DNA of 48,004 nucleotides from an uncultured Oscillospiraceae bacterium (GTDB taxonomy: Bacteria > Bacillota > Clostridia > Oscillospirales > Acutalibacteraceae): positions 1 to 48,004 of the forward strand of contig URNB01000003.1 of assembly GCA_900549055.1 (NCBI GenBank), read 5' to 3'. The notes beneath the pieces were generated by a model. It saw only the letters and a list, made by a program, of their open reading frames with translations. It made no database searches and had not been told where the DNA came from. Position 1 is the first letter of the stretch, and each line of letters starts with the position of its first letter. A program made the translations under genes and the position numbers. Below, piece after piece: positions 1-7,451 of the stretch.

Positions 1-433
1 TCCTCAACCTGCACATGATTTCATACATTGCCACTTTGTTAGAATCCCATTTTAGTAGTTTTCGAGCCACATCATACGGCAGCCATTGATATTCGCAGTG
101 TTCGCGTGAAATGGTAGGGTCGGCGCTGCACTCAAAGGCAAAGCTGTATTCGGGAATTACAAAGATATTTTTATCCCAATGCGTTCTCATATTTTCCGCC
201 ACCACTTCCGCCGGAACAAATGCGACGCTTTTAAGCTCGGTGAGTTTCTCGGCTGTTACGCCGGTTTCTTCCTTGATTTCGCGCAAGGCTGTGTCAATCG
301 GTTTTTCGTTATTCTCACCGCCGCCGGCAATAAATTGCCAATAATCACCATTTGTTCTGCGAAAGATACAGAACAATGTCGTATCGTTAACTATACGATA
401 AGGAATTGATATTATTTGATATGGTTCACGCAT
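1..433 (-). CDS. Nudix hydrolase (3' end cut by window edge)
   Basis: The reverse strand reads open for 144 codons from an ATG at 433 to the window edge, so the C-terminus is missing. The Nudix box is visible as GGGENNEKPIDTALREIKEE followed by TGV, fitting the family pattern G-x5-E-x7-REUxEExGU. These residues bind Mg2+ and hydrolyse nucleoside diphosphate-X bonds. The general layout (YRIVNDTTLFCIFRR, then WQFIAGG) resembles NudB/MutT-like nucleotide pyrophosphatases, but the substrate cannot be read from sequence. A GGAGGG ribosome site lies 6 nt before the start, and the start overlaps the end of the upstream HAD gene by 8 nt, which suggests translational coupling. Base composition is AT-rich like the HAD gene. 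The family call is firm; the substrate is unknown. Confidence 0.85.
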   Translation of the reverse strand, partial: MREPYQIISIPYRIVNDTTLFCIFRRTNGDYWQFIAGGGENNEKPIDTALREIKEETGVTAEKLTELKSVAFVPAEVVAENMRTHWDKNIFVIPEYSFAFECSADPTISREHCEYQWLPYDVARKLLKWDSNKVAMYEIMCRLR

Positions 434-1115
434 ATTTACCCTCCACGAAATCAATTAATTGTTTCAAACTTTGAATACTCCACTTATCAGTATTGTTTCC
501 ACTTCGATCTATCAAGAATGATGTAAAGCCCTGTTCTCTTGCTCCATCTGCTTCAGGTTTATAATCATCAACATATAAAGATTCTTTCGGCAAAACACCT
601 TGTGCATTGAGTGCGGCATTAAAAATTATAGGACTTGGTTTTCCTGCTCCTACTAAAGAGCTGGCTGTAAAGGAAGTGAAATATTTAGCAATTCCTAATC
701 GCTGTAGACTGTATTCGAGTGATGGTGAGGTATCGCTTATAACGCCCATTTTATATCCGTTCTTATAAAAATACTCTAACACTTGTATGGTTTCAGGAAA
801 TAAGGCACGATCTCTACACCATAGCTCATTAAATAATAACTTGGCTCGAATATCTAAATGTTCTTTAATATTTTCACCTATTAGCAAATATCGATAATAC
901 CTTTTTAAAAACTCTTTCTCATCGTCAACTGTTTTATACCAAGGCTTTTTTCCTTCGCTTGCGAGGTTAAAAAGAGTCATCATTTTATCGTAGGACAGTT
1001 TGAAAGGCTTACCACTCCATTCGCTAATTATCTGATCTCGCCAAATTTCTTTTTCTTTATCAAAATATGTGAGTGTACCATCACGATCGAAAAAAACGGC
1101 CTTATATTTCACCAT
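426..1115 (-). CDS. HAD-superfamily hydrolase (phosphoglycolate phosphatase-like)
   Basis: This 229-aa protein starts with the HAD motif I, FFDRDGTL (Asp10 and Asp12, nucleophile and acid/base). An all-alpha cap region follows at about residues 20-95. Motif II is near VISDTS, the conserved Lys is in GAGKPSP, and the acidic motif IV is VDDYKPEADGAREQG. This is the usual set for a small-molecule phosphatase of the Gph/YjjG type. It starts at ATG 1115 behind an AAGGAAG ribosome site, overlapping the AraC gene by 7 nt, and overlaps the Nudix gene downstream, so the three form one transcription unit. AT content is much higher than in the rest of the window (16 of 60 bases are G/C at 841-900), which suggests recent acquisition. 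The physiological substrate is unknown. Confidence 0.87.
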   Translation of the reverse strand: MVKYKAVFFDRDGTLTYFDKEKEIWRDQIISEWSGKPFKLSYDKMMTLFNLASEGKKPWYKTVDDEKEFLKRYYRYLLIGENIKEHLDIRAKLLFNELWCRDRALFPETIQVLEYFYKNGYKMGVISDTSPSLEYSLQRLGIAKYFTSFTASSLVGAGKPSPIIFNAALNAQGVLPKESLYVDDYKPEADGAREQGFTSFLIDRSGNNTDKWSIQSLKQLIDFVEGKYA

Positions 1116-2032
1116 ATTTCTTCCTTTCGTTTTTGCACGGTGCTTTTGCGAAATTCTGCCGGGGTGGCGTCGGTTTGTGCTTTAAAAACACGGCTGAAAT
1201 GCTGCACGGTTTTAAAGCCCGTCATATTTGCAATATCTTTTATGGGCACGCTTGTAAATTCAAGCTGCTTTTCGGCAACGGTTATGCGGTATTTCATAAG
1301 ATACTCTATTGCAGTAAGCCCCAGTTCCTCTTTCATCAGCGCCGTAAGCGTTGTGTGATTCATCCCGGCAGCTTTTGCTATATCGGGCAGAGTAATGCTT
1401 TCATCAAAACGGCTTTCAATATACAGCACCGCGTCGCGCAGCTTTGCGTTTTTGACAATAGGCGTATTGTCCGATTTTTGATGAGTTACACCGTACCCAA
1501 TCAGCCCGTACATACGCTCTAAAGCAATAATTATTTCCATAAAATACGAGCGCCCTCGGCAGGACCAGTACCAGTCGCGCTGATTTTGAAGTTCCTCTTG
1601 CATAAACTCTGCCGCCTGCGTGATTTTATCCAACTGCGCCTCGGCTATGGGTATAACATAAGCCTTATCGGTAAACGGCTTTAATAAAAACAAATCGTGC
1701 GTTGAGGCAATATCACCGTAATCTTTTTTACGCAGCATTTCAAAGGACATATTAACATTTAAAAATTCGGGATGAAAGTAAATACAGGAATACTGCACTT
1801 TTTGCTTTGAAATAAGCACGGGATCGGCGGTTTCGTCAAAGCAGATAAACGCAGGCGCCGCGGCGCAAAGCCGTTCGTTTTCCACCTTAAATTCCAGCTT
1901 ACCGGCAGTCAGAATGATCAGGAAAAAGCATTTGTCTTTTATGTCAATGTTTCGAAGTCGGTCATTTCTAACGCACTCAATTTTTGCAATCTTGCCTTCA
2001 TTGTACTTTCTGCCTACCGTGATGTGCTGCAT
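1109..2032 (-). CDS. AraC-family transcriptional regulator
   Basis: The 307-aa protein has an N-terminal ligand-binding half (cupin-like, about residues 1-170) and a C-terminal pair of helix-turn-helix motifs typical of AraC/XylS: SITLPDIAKAAGMNHTTL, then PIKDIANMTGFKTVQHFSRV with the family ending TPAEFRK. I chose ATG 2032, which has AAGGTGG 8 nt upstream; a GTG four codons earlier (2044) is possible but has no well-placed ribosome site. It is first in a unit with HAD and Nudix genes and may regulate them or its own promoter. A promoter-like TTTACT-16-TATTAT lies just upstream. Ligand and targets are unknown. Confidence 0.88.
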   Translation of the reverse strand: MQHITVGRKYNEGKIAKIECVRNDRLRNIDIKDKCFFLIILTAGKLEFKVENERLCAAAPAFICFDETADPVLISKQKVQYSCIYFHPEFLNVNMSFEMLRKKDYGDIASTHDLFLLKPFTDKAYVIPIAEAQLDKITQAAEFMQEELQNQRDWYWSCRGRSYFMEIIIALERMYGLIGYGVTHQKSDNTPIVKNAKLRDAVLYIESRFDESITLPDIAKAAGMNHTTLTALMKEELGLTAIEYLMKYRITVAEKQLEFTSVPIKDIANMTGFKTVQHFSRVFKAQTDATPAEFRKSTVQKRKEEIW

Positions 2033-2064
2033 ACCTTTTCCCACCTTACCGAAATTATTTTAAC

Positions 2065-2092
2065 ATAATAAGGCAGACTGCACAACAGTAAA
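2065..2092 (-). promoter_or_regulatory. Promoter of the AraC-HAD-Nudix unit
   Basis: On the minus strand TTTACT (2092-2087) is followed after 16 nt by TATTAT (2070-2065), 33 bp ahead of the AraC ATG. This is a plausible sigma-A promoter, inferred by eye only. Confidence 0.5.
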
Positions 2093-2147
2093 TCTTTATC
2101 CGATTAACAATATCTTTTATCTGATTTTAAATATCGGTATTTGATTA

Positions 2148-2176
2148 TTGCTATAATGAAAACAATATGTTATACT
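2148..2176 (+). promoter_or_regulatory. Promoter of the 180-aa hypothetical gene
   Basis: TTGCTA and TATACT are separated by 17 nt, 61 bp ahead of the downstream ATG. The transcript would include two related 25-nt segments at 2189 and 2234. Confidence 0.45.
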
Positions 2177-2188
2177 TTATCTGTAAAC

Positions 2189-2258
2189 GGGGACGGCACC
2201 CATAACAAAAAACGGCTTTACATCATTTACACAGGGGATGATACCCATAGAAAAAAAC
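2189..2258 (+). repeat. Imperfect direct repeat of 25 nt around a start codon
   Basis: Segments 2189-2213 and 2234-2258 match at 20 of 25 positions; both begin GGGGA and share ACCCATA and a run of six A plus C. The second copy contains the proposed start codon at 2238. The origin is unknown; it could be a small local duplication. Confidence 0.55.
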
Positions 2259-2780
2259 ATTATTGTAGTAGATGAAAAAGGAAATGAATACGAAGCGACC
2301 TACCCTAAAAGGGCGAAGGGTCTTGTTAAAAACGGCAGGGCGCATTTTATAGAAGAAAACAAAATATGCTTGTTGTGCCCGCCGAATTTGAAATCGGAGG
2401 ATAACAATATGTCAAACACACAAGCGACAAAAACTAATGATAAATTAACAATCAAATATGTTCTTGATAAAACAGAACAGATAATAAATGACACTGAATA
2501 TATTCACAGTGCGTTAGAGCAGCTTGCCCTAATGCCGAAATCCAACCCCGGCGATATTGCAGGTCAGGAAAAAGCAAAAGCCATAGGCGAGATTGTTCGC
2601 TGCAGGGAAGCAACTAACCAACAGGCGCTGAAGTTTTATGAAAAAATGTATGATGATTTAACCGATAAGAAAACCTTAAAGGACAAGGCTCTTGCAGCGC
2701 TTGAAAAATGTTCGGGGAATGATGAACAAATGGAAAAATTATCCGGCATAATGGCCGAAATAGGGTTTTTAGAAGAATAG
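2238..2780 (+). CDS. Hypothetical protein with conserved N-terminal module
   Basis: I do not recognise a characterised family. The 180-aa product has an N-terminal part (about 1-50) with beta-rich, polar sequence: VVDEKGNEYEATYPKRAKG then VKNGRAHF and ICLLCPP. A charged helical part with no membrane segment or signal peptide follows. ATG 2238 has no well-spaced ribosome site, since the GGGG abuts it. In contrast, an internal in-frame ATG at 2409 sits behind a strong GGAGG with 8 nt spacing, which would yield a 123-aa product lacking the N-terminal module. Both products may be made. The gene stands alone, ahead of a terminator-like hairpin. It is rather AT-rich. Confidence 0.65.
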   Translation: MIPIEKNIIVVDEKGNEYEATYPKRAKGLVKNGRAHFIEENKICLLCPPNLKSEDNNMSNTQATKTNDKLTIKYVLDKTEQIINDTEYIHSALEQLALMPKSNPGDIAGQEKAKAIGEIVRCREATNQQALKFYEKMYDDLTDKKTLKDKALAALEKCSGNDEQMEKLSGIMAEIGFLEE

Positions 2781-2787
2781 AATTATA

Positions 2788-2828
2788 AATGTCAAAAGCG
2801 CCCGGTAAACCCGAGCGCTTATGACATT
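2788..2828 (+). terminator. Hairpin terminator after the hypothetical gene
   Basis: AATGTCA at 2788-2794 pairs with TGACATT at 2822-2828, and AAGCGC with GCGCTT inside, giving a long stem with one or two mismatches. The T tract after it is weak (ATCTTTT), so termination efficiency is uncertain. Confidence 0.6.
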
Positions 2829-2922
2829 ATCTTTTACACTGAAACTTCTTAAGATATTGTGTAAACCTCCGAAACGGTATAAAACAGAAATATCAAATCG
2901 GAGGTTATAATTATGCCAAGGT

Positions 2923-2944
2923 ACAAAAAAGCCCCTTTAGGGGC
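2923..2944 (-). terminator. Intrinsic terminator of the YtrA-like ABC operon
   Basis: Read on the minus strand, GCCCC-TAAA-GGGGC is followed at once by TTTTTTG: a classic rho-independent terminator about 80 bp beyond the permease stop. Two further GC-rich hairpins lie between it and the gene (around 2982-2995 and 3007-3022), giving three hairpins in a row. Confidence 0.75.
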
Positions 2945-3024
2945 GGCTGAAAAAACAATGCAGTCGGCAAACCTTTTCAGCACCCCTTGAGGGGTTTGCA
3001 TGTAACGCGCCCTTTCCGGGCGAC

Positions 3025-4728
3025 TCAAGATATTTTAACGTTGAGCTCTTTTATAACGGCGAGTGTGTTTTCAAAGGTCTCTTCAACCTTAAGATATATA
3101 TAGGTGTATTTGTGGCTCTTATCCACACCGCTTATTTCCAAAGAAAGCAGACATTCATCGGTTATGCTTTTGTAGGTTGCTTTCGGCAGATCCGAAATAT
3201 ATGCTTCAACCAATTTTTTGAGCTGCGCCTCGGTCACGGCGGTTTCCTCATATACAGCTTCCTCATAGGAATAACCGGGGGCTGTTTTTCCTTCGTCTGT
3301 CACGGTGTAGTCCCTTGCGCTGACCGAACGGTTGCTGATTATGCTGTCAGATATCGAGCTGCGTATTTTTTTAATATGCTCGGGGCTTTTGTAAAGCTTA
3401 AGCAGCAACCGTATATAATCCGAATAGCTTATGTCGGTATAATTCCGTACAAAATGCCTGCCGCTTTTAAGGGTATAATCAAGGCTTAAATAATCCCCGT
3501 TATCTGTTGATTCGGTAACGATTTTTTCATGGAGCTCAAGCACCGTTTTGGGATCTTTAAAGGTTATTTCGGTGCCTGTAAACCGCACGGTCACGCTTTC
3601 AATTTTGTCAGCGGCGGGAATGCGACGGCTGTAGCCGAAGCAGTCGGTTGCAAGCATTGCGGCGAATGTACCGAGCATAATTACCGATACAGCCCCCATA
3701 ACAGCGGATCTTTTAATTGATTTAAAGCCGCGGTCGTTAATTGCACCGAAGGTTATTGCCGCAAGCACACCGCCCACAGCCGCGAATATCCAGAATAAAG
3801 GGCTTATTTCTCCCTCGGCGAAGATCGACCCTGCACCGAACGCCGCGATTATGCCGACTATAAGTCCGCATACCGTATATATAAAATTATATGCATAGGA
3901 GATTCCGCTTTTTTCACTCTTTCTGCGGCGGTAAAGCGCAAGGCTTGCCGCCAGTGATAAAAAGGTGATGATGAGCAGCGCGATTGCAAGCGTTATTTCC
4001 GACCGCCGCGAAAGCTCGCCCGAAAGCAAATTCCCAAATCTTGTGAACGCGAACCAGTAGGGGGAGGAAAGGTTTACCAGGCTGCCGGTATATGCGTCAT
4101 ACGGGTAGCCACGGAGAAAATAGCTGCAAAGCGAGGAATTTATGATTTGAACAAGCACGATTCCCGCATTGAAGGTGAAAAATGAGATAATAAGGTCAAA
4201 AATACTGCCGGCGCAGATCATAAATATAAGCGAAAACGCAGCCAGCGCGAACAGTATAAGCAGATTAAAGGCGTAGCCCTTTAAAATAGGCTTTACGCTG
4301 CATTCCACATATTTTGAAATTTTCAGCCCGCACATCGCACCGTAAACCAGAGTCACGGGAATGATTATAGGCAGAATGCTTGATATAAGCCGCGCAAGCA
4401 AAAGCCCCGTGCGGGTGGTGGGCAATGAATGAAAAAAGTCGCTTGAGCTGCGGCTGTAGAGAAACGCAAAGTTTATAAACATATAAACAAGCGCCGCCGC
4501 AACAGAGGCTATTGCGGTAATGAACATAAGCGTCGGGGCTATGGTATTAAGGTTATAAACCCTTGCGGTATTCTCGTATATCCGCTCAATCTTAAGCAGC
4601 GTGTAAACCGGGCAGGCAAGCAGGGCTACGACCGTCATAAGCACGGTCAGTCCCGCGGTGCGCTTGAGCGAATAGGCAAACAGCTGCCTTGCGGGATGAA
4701 AATTATTCGGCAATGCTTTTGACGTCAT
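3025..4728 (-). CDS. Large ABC-transporter permease of a YtrA-type operon
   Basis: The 567-aa protein has many hydrophobic segments: about six in residues 20-265 and more at 285-365. They include AGLTVLMTVVALLACPVY and FALAAFSLIFMICAG. A soluble C-terminal domain of about 190 residues follows. This layout fits ABC-2-type permeases paired with GntR regulators of the YtrA class, where the exported substrate is generally unresolved and the operons respond to cell-envelope stress. The start at 4728 has GGAGGTGAAC upstream and overlaps the ATPase gene by 26 nt, so the two are translationally coupled. SFLYSRSSSDFFHSLPTTR-type sequence after TM3 is common in this permease group. Substrate unknown. 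Confidence 0.8.
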   Translation of the reverse strand: MTSKALPNNFHPARQLFAYSLKRTAGLTVLMTVVALLACPVYTLLKIERIYENTARVYNLNTIAPTLMFITAIASVAAALVYMFINFAFLYSRSSSDFFHSLPTTRTGLLLARLISSILPIIIPVTLVYGAMCGLKISKYVECSVKPILKGYAFNLLILFALAAFSLIFMICAGSIFDLIISFFTFNAGIVLVQIINSSLCSYFLRGYPYDAYTGSLVNLSSPYWFAFTRFGNLLSGELSRRSEITLAIALLIITFLSLAASLALYRRRKSEKSGISYAYNFIYTVCGLIVGIIAAFGAGSIFAEGEISPLFWIFAAVGGVLAAITFGAINDRGFKSIKRSAVMGAVSVIMLGTFAAMLATDCFGYSRRIPAADKIESVTVRFTGTEITFKDPKTVLELHEKIVTESTDNGDYLSLDYTLKSGRHFVRNYTDISYSDYIRLLLKLYKSPEHIKKIRSSISDSIISNRSVSARDYTVTDEGKTAPGYSYEEAVYEETAVTEAQLKKLVEAYISDLPKATYKSITDECLLSLEISGVDKSHKYTYIYLKVEETFENTLAVIKELNVKIS

Positions 4729-5602
4729 ATCCGTTCACCTCCAACTCAAACATAAATGTTTCCTCAAGCGACGGCTCAATGCATTCAGAAAAAACAGGTG
4801 AAAGCCGATTTATATAATTCATGATTTGGATCTCATCACCGCGCACTATCAACTGTAAAAGTGAGCCGCTGCGCTCTGCCTTAATAACGTCAAGTCCTGA
4901 AAACGCCGTGACATCCGGCACTCCGCGGAATGCCGCCTGAACCTTGTGCAGGTTGCCTTTGAGCTTGTCAACCTCATCGCTTAACACCATATGACCGTTG
5001 TGAACAAGTCCCACGCTGTCACACAAGTCTTCAAGCTCACGCAGGTTGTGCGAGGCTATTACCGTTGTCATTCCTCTTGCGGTAACGCCGTCAACCAATA
5101 TGCCCTTGAGCGCCTTGCGGATAACTACATCAAGCCCGTCAAACGCTTCGTCAAGCAGAAGATAATCGGGGGATGACGCGATTGCGTTTATAAGCGCCGC
5201 CTGCCGCTGCATTCCCTTTGACATGGTGGAGATCTTAGCCTTGTAATCGAGCGGGAAGACCTCGAGCAGACGGTTGTAAAGCGTATTGTCAAAGCGGGGG
5301 TATAGCCGTCTGTAAAAGTCAGCCGTTTCCTTTATTGTGGCATTCTGCATGAAATACGGCGTATCGCCGAGGTAGGCAATGCGCGATTTGACCTTCGGAT
5401 TATCGAATATTTTTTCGCCGTCGGAGGTAATGCTGCCGCCGTCTGCCATATACACGCCGGACGCCAGCCTTAAAAGTGTCGATTTTCCCGAGCCGTTTGA
5501 GCCTACAAGTCCGTATATAGAGCCGTCTCCGATATTAACGCTTACCGAATCGAGCGCCTTTTTGCCGCCGAATATTTTAGTGAGGTTTTCAGCTCTTATC
5601 AT
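4703..5602 (-). CDS. ABC transporter ATP-binding protein
   Basis: This 299-aa cytoplasmic ATPase has Walker A GLVGSNGSGKST at about residues 32-43, a Q-loop region near IAYLGDTP, a divergent signature TMSKGMQRQAAL, Walker B DYLLLDEAFDGLD and the switch His in VIASHNL. The C-terminal 80 residues form the extension often seen in drug or lantibiotic exporter ATPases. The signature serine-lysine-glycine form departs from LSGGQ, as in many YtrB/BcrA-type proteins. It overlaps the GntR gene by 4 nt (ATGA) and the permease by 26 nt, so the three genes act as a unit. The partner permease is the gene at 3025-4728. Confidence 0.93.
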   Translation of the reverse strand: MIRAENLTKIFGGKKALDSVSVNIGDGSIYGLVGSNGSGKSTLLRLASGVYMADGGSITSDGEKIFDNPKVKSRIAYLGDTPYFMQNATIKETADFYRRLYPRFDNTLYNRLLEVFPLDYKAKISTMSKGMQRQAALINAIASSPDYLLLDEAFDGLDVVIRKALKGILVDGVTARGMTTVIASHNLRELEDLCDSVGLVHNGHMVLSDEVDKLKGNLHKVQAAFRGVPDVTAFSGLDVIKAERSGSLLQLIVRGDEIQIMNYINRLSPVFSECIEPSLEETFMFELEVNGYDVKSIAE

Positions 5603-5976
5603 TTTGCGTCCCCCTCCTTTTCAAACATCTCGGATACTATTTCAATAAGCTCCGGCTTGCGAAGCCCCAGCTCTGCCGCAGCCGATACCGCCGCGCGGAA
5701 ATCCCTTTTTGCCGACATTATAACCGCAGTGTCCGCCGCGGCGTCGTCCGATATGAACGAGCCCTTGCCCTTTACCGAATATATAATGCCGTTGGTTTCC
5801 AGTATCTGATATGCCTTTTGTATCGTATTGGGGTTTACGCCCAGCTCCATCGCAAGCGCGCGCACGCTCGGCAGCTGCTCGCCGCTTTCAACGAGCCCGA
5901 GCGCCTTCATCCGCACAAAGCCGTTTACTATCTGGTCGCAAATAGGAACGCCGCTTTTATAATTAAGCTTGAGCAT
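5599..5976 (-). CDS. GntR-family regulator, YtrA subfamily
   Basis: This 125-aa protein consists of a winged-helix GntR DNA-binding domain (residues 10-75) with GVPICDQIVNGFVRMK, the recognition helix region LAMELGVNPNTIQKAYQ and the wing GIIYSVKGKGSF. Only a short helical dimerisation tail follows. The small size and the ABC neighbours are typical of YtrA regulators, which repress their own operon and are released by an effector or envelope stress. The start at 5976 has GGGAGGTGC upstream. An inverted repeat overlapping its own -10 box supports autoregulation. Confidence 0.92.
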   Translation of the reverse strand: MLKLNYKSGVPICDQIVNGFVRMKALGLVESGEQLPSVRALAMELGVNPNTIQKAYQILETNGIIYSVKGKGSFISDDAAADTAVIMSAKRDFRAAVSAAAELGLRKPELIEIVSEMFEKEGDAK

Positions 5977-6010
5977 AAAGCACCTCCCAAAACTGTATTA
6001 GTGTTTGTAG

Positions 6011-6048
6011 TACAGTAAAATAATACACTGTAACGCGCGGTTTGTCAA
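6011..6048 (-). promoter_or_regulatory. Promoter and overlapping operator of the YtrA-type operon
   Basis: On the minus strand TTGACA (6048-6043) and TATTAT (6025-6020) are 17 nt apart, an almost perfect sigma-A promoter. An inverted repeat TACAGT...ACTGTA (6011-6016 and 6027-6032) covers the -10 box. A second TACAG/CTGTA pair with plus-strand arms near 5995 and 6011 lies downstream. The layout is what is expected if the GntR protein represses its own operon. Confidence 0.75.
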
Positions 6049-6073
6049 TAAAAAATTTATTAATTTTATCATC

Positions 6074-6101
6074 TTGCAAAAAATGACGAAAGTTGTATAA
6101 T
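6074..6101 (+). promoter_or_regulatory. Promoter of the antiporter gene
   Basis: TTGCAA and TATAAT are separated by 16 nt and end 37 bp before the proposed TTG start. It lies back to back with the YtrA-type promoter. Confidence 0.65.
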
Positions 6102-6138
6102 ATAATAGTTTTGAAAATACTTTAAGGGGTTGTTTGTT

Positions 6139-7344
6139 TTGGGTGCATACGGATATTTGTTGGCGCTTGCGCTGATATTGCTTTTTACGAAAATTTTCGG
6201 GCTTGCAACCGCGCATGTTCATCTGCCGCAGGTAGTGGGCGCGCTTATTGCGGGCATTCTTTTGGGACCGAGCGGAATAGGAATACTCCACGAATCGGAT
6301 TTCCTCACGAAAACCGCCGAAATAGGCGTTATAATGCTCCTTTTTATTGCGGGAATCGATACGGATATAAACGAGCTTAAGCACACCGGTCCCGCCGCCT
6401 GCTTAATAGCGGTTTTGGGTGTTGCCGTGCCGATAATCGGCTGCGGCGGCGTTTACTGGCTTTTCTTTTCGCGCAGCTTTTCATACGCGAGCTTTATGAA
6501 GGCAGCGTTTGTGGGAATTGTTTTTGCGGCGACCTCGGTCAGCATAACGGTGGAAACGCTAAACGAAATGGGCAAGCTGAAAACCAAGGTCGGCGCGACG
6601 CTGCTTTCCGCCGCCATAATCGATGATATTATAGGTATAGTGGTATTAAGCATTCTGTCTGCTATGGGCGACAGCTCGGTCAGCCCCGCTATGGTAACCC
6701 TTAAAATATTCGGCTTCTTTGTGTTTACCGCCGTGGTCGGGTTTATTGTGTATAAGGTCTTCAAGCGTATCGCCGTAAACCATGCCACGAGCCGCCGCGT
6801 TGCGGTGTGGGCAATGGCGTTTTGCTTTATCATGGCATTCTGTGCCGAAAGGTTTTTCGGCGTGGCGGATATTACCGGCGCATATTTCGCGGGCGTTATA
6901 CTCTGCAATGTTACCGATTCGCGGCGCTATGTTGCAAAAAAGGTTACCGCGGCTTCGTATCTTGTTTTCTCCCCGGTATTCTTTGCCGGAATAGGGCTTA
7001 AAACCGAGCTTAACGGCATAACGCCTAATATAATCGTATTTGCGCTTGTGCTGGCGGTAATGGCGGTAATCACCAAGATTATCGGCTGCGGTTTAGGGGC
7101 GCGACTCTGCAAAATGACGCCGCACGAGTCATTGACCGTCGGCGTTGGCATGGTGGCACGCGGTGAGGTTGCGCTTATGGTGGCGCAAAAGGGAATCGAC
7201 AGTGGAAATATCGATCCGCATGTGTTCCCCGCAATAGTGCTTTGTGTGGTTATAGCCGCACTTGTAACACCGGTGCTTTTAAAGCTTGTAATTTCAAAGG
7301 GAGACGCTGCAGGCGGCAATACCGAGCCGCAGCCGGCAGCTTGA
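6139..7344 (+). CDS. Cation:proton antiporter (CPA2 family)
   Basis: A membrane protein of about 401 aa with 12-13 hydrophobic segments spread over its whole length. Hallmarks of the CPA2/NapA-KefB fold are visible: LPQVVGALIAGILLGPSGIG near the N-terminus, the second repeat with ATSVSITVETLNEMG, the acidic ion-binding pair in SAAIIDDIIGIVVLS, and VGVGMVARGEVALMVAQKG near the C-terminus. There is no C-terminal TrkA-N domain, so it is the short Na+/H+-type form. I prefer the TTG at 6139 (AAGGGG 9 nt upstream) over the TTG at 6130, which abuts the ribosome site. It probably exchanges Na+ or K+ for protons across the membrane. It is monocistronic by position, ending in a hairpin at 7367. Confidence 0.9.
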   Translation: MGAYGYLLALALILLFTKIFGLATAHVHLPQVVGALIAGILLGPSGIGILHESDFLTKTAEIGVIMLLFIAGIDTDINELKHTGPAACLIAVLGVAVPIIGCGGVYWLFFSRSFSYASFMKAAFVGIVFAATSVSITVETLNEMGKLKTKVGATLLSAAIIDDIIGIVVLSILSAMGDSSVSPAMVTLKIFGFFVFTAVVGFIVYKVFKRIAVNHATSRRVAVWAMAFCFIMAFCAERFFGVADITGAYFAGVILCNVTDSRRYVAKKVTAASYLVFSPVFFAGIGLKTELNGITPNIIVFALVLAVMAVITKIIGCGLGARLCKMTPHESLTVGVGMVARGEVALMVAQKGIDSGNIDPHVFPAIVLCVVIAALVTPVLLKLVISKGDAAGGNTEPQPAA

Positions 7345-7366
7345 ATCTTACAAAACCGTTAGAATT

Positions 7367-7413
7367 AAAGGGGAATTTGTAAGCCGATTCAATGGCGATG
7401 CAAATTCCCCTTT
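7367..7413 (+). terminator. Hairpin after the antiporter gene
   Basis: AAAGGGGAATTTG (7367-7379) and CAAATTCCCCTTT (7401-7413) form a perfect 13-bp stem with a 21-nt loop, 22 bp after the stop codon. No strong T tract follows on the plus strand, so it may be an mRNA-stabilising or factor-assisted end. Confidence 0.6.
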
Positions 7414-7451
7414 GGTATAATTACGGCAGAAATAACAAAGGAGGATTTTTG

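Noticed and set aside
2913..2990. A 25-codon frame with GGAGG upstream as a leader-peptide gene
   Set aside because: Its sequence overlaps the minus-strand terminator hairpin of the ABC operon and the peptide resembles nothing known. Kept only as a finding.
6453..7319. Long minus-strand frames inside the antiporter gene
   Set aside because: They are low-complexity mirror frames (Thr/Ile/Ala/Pro-rich) of a strongly supported plus-strand gene and lack ribosome sites.
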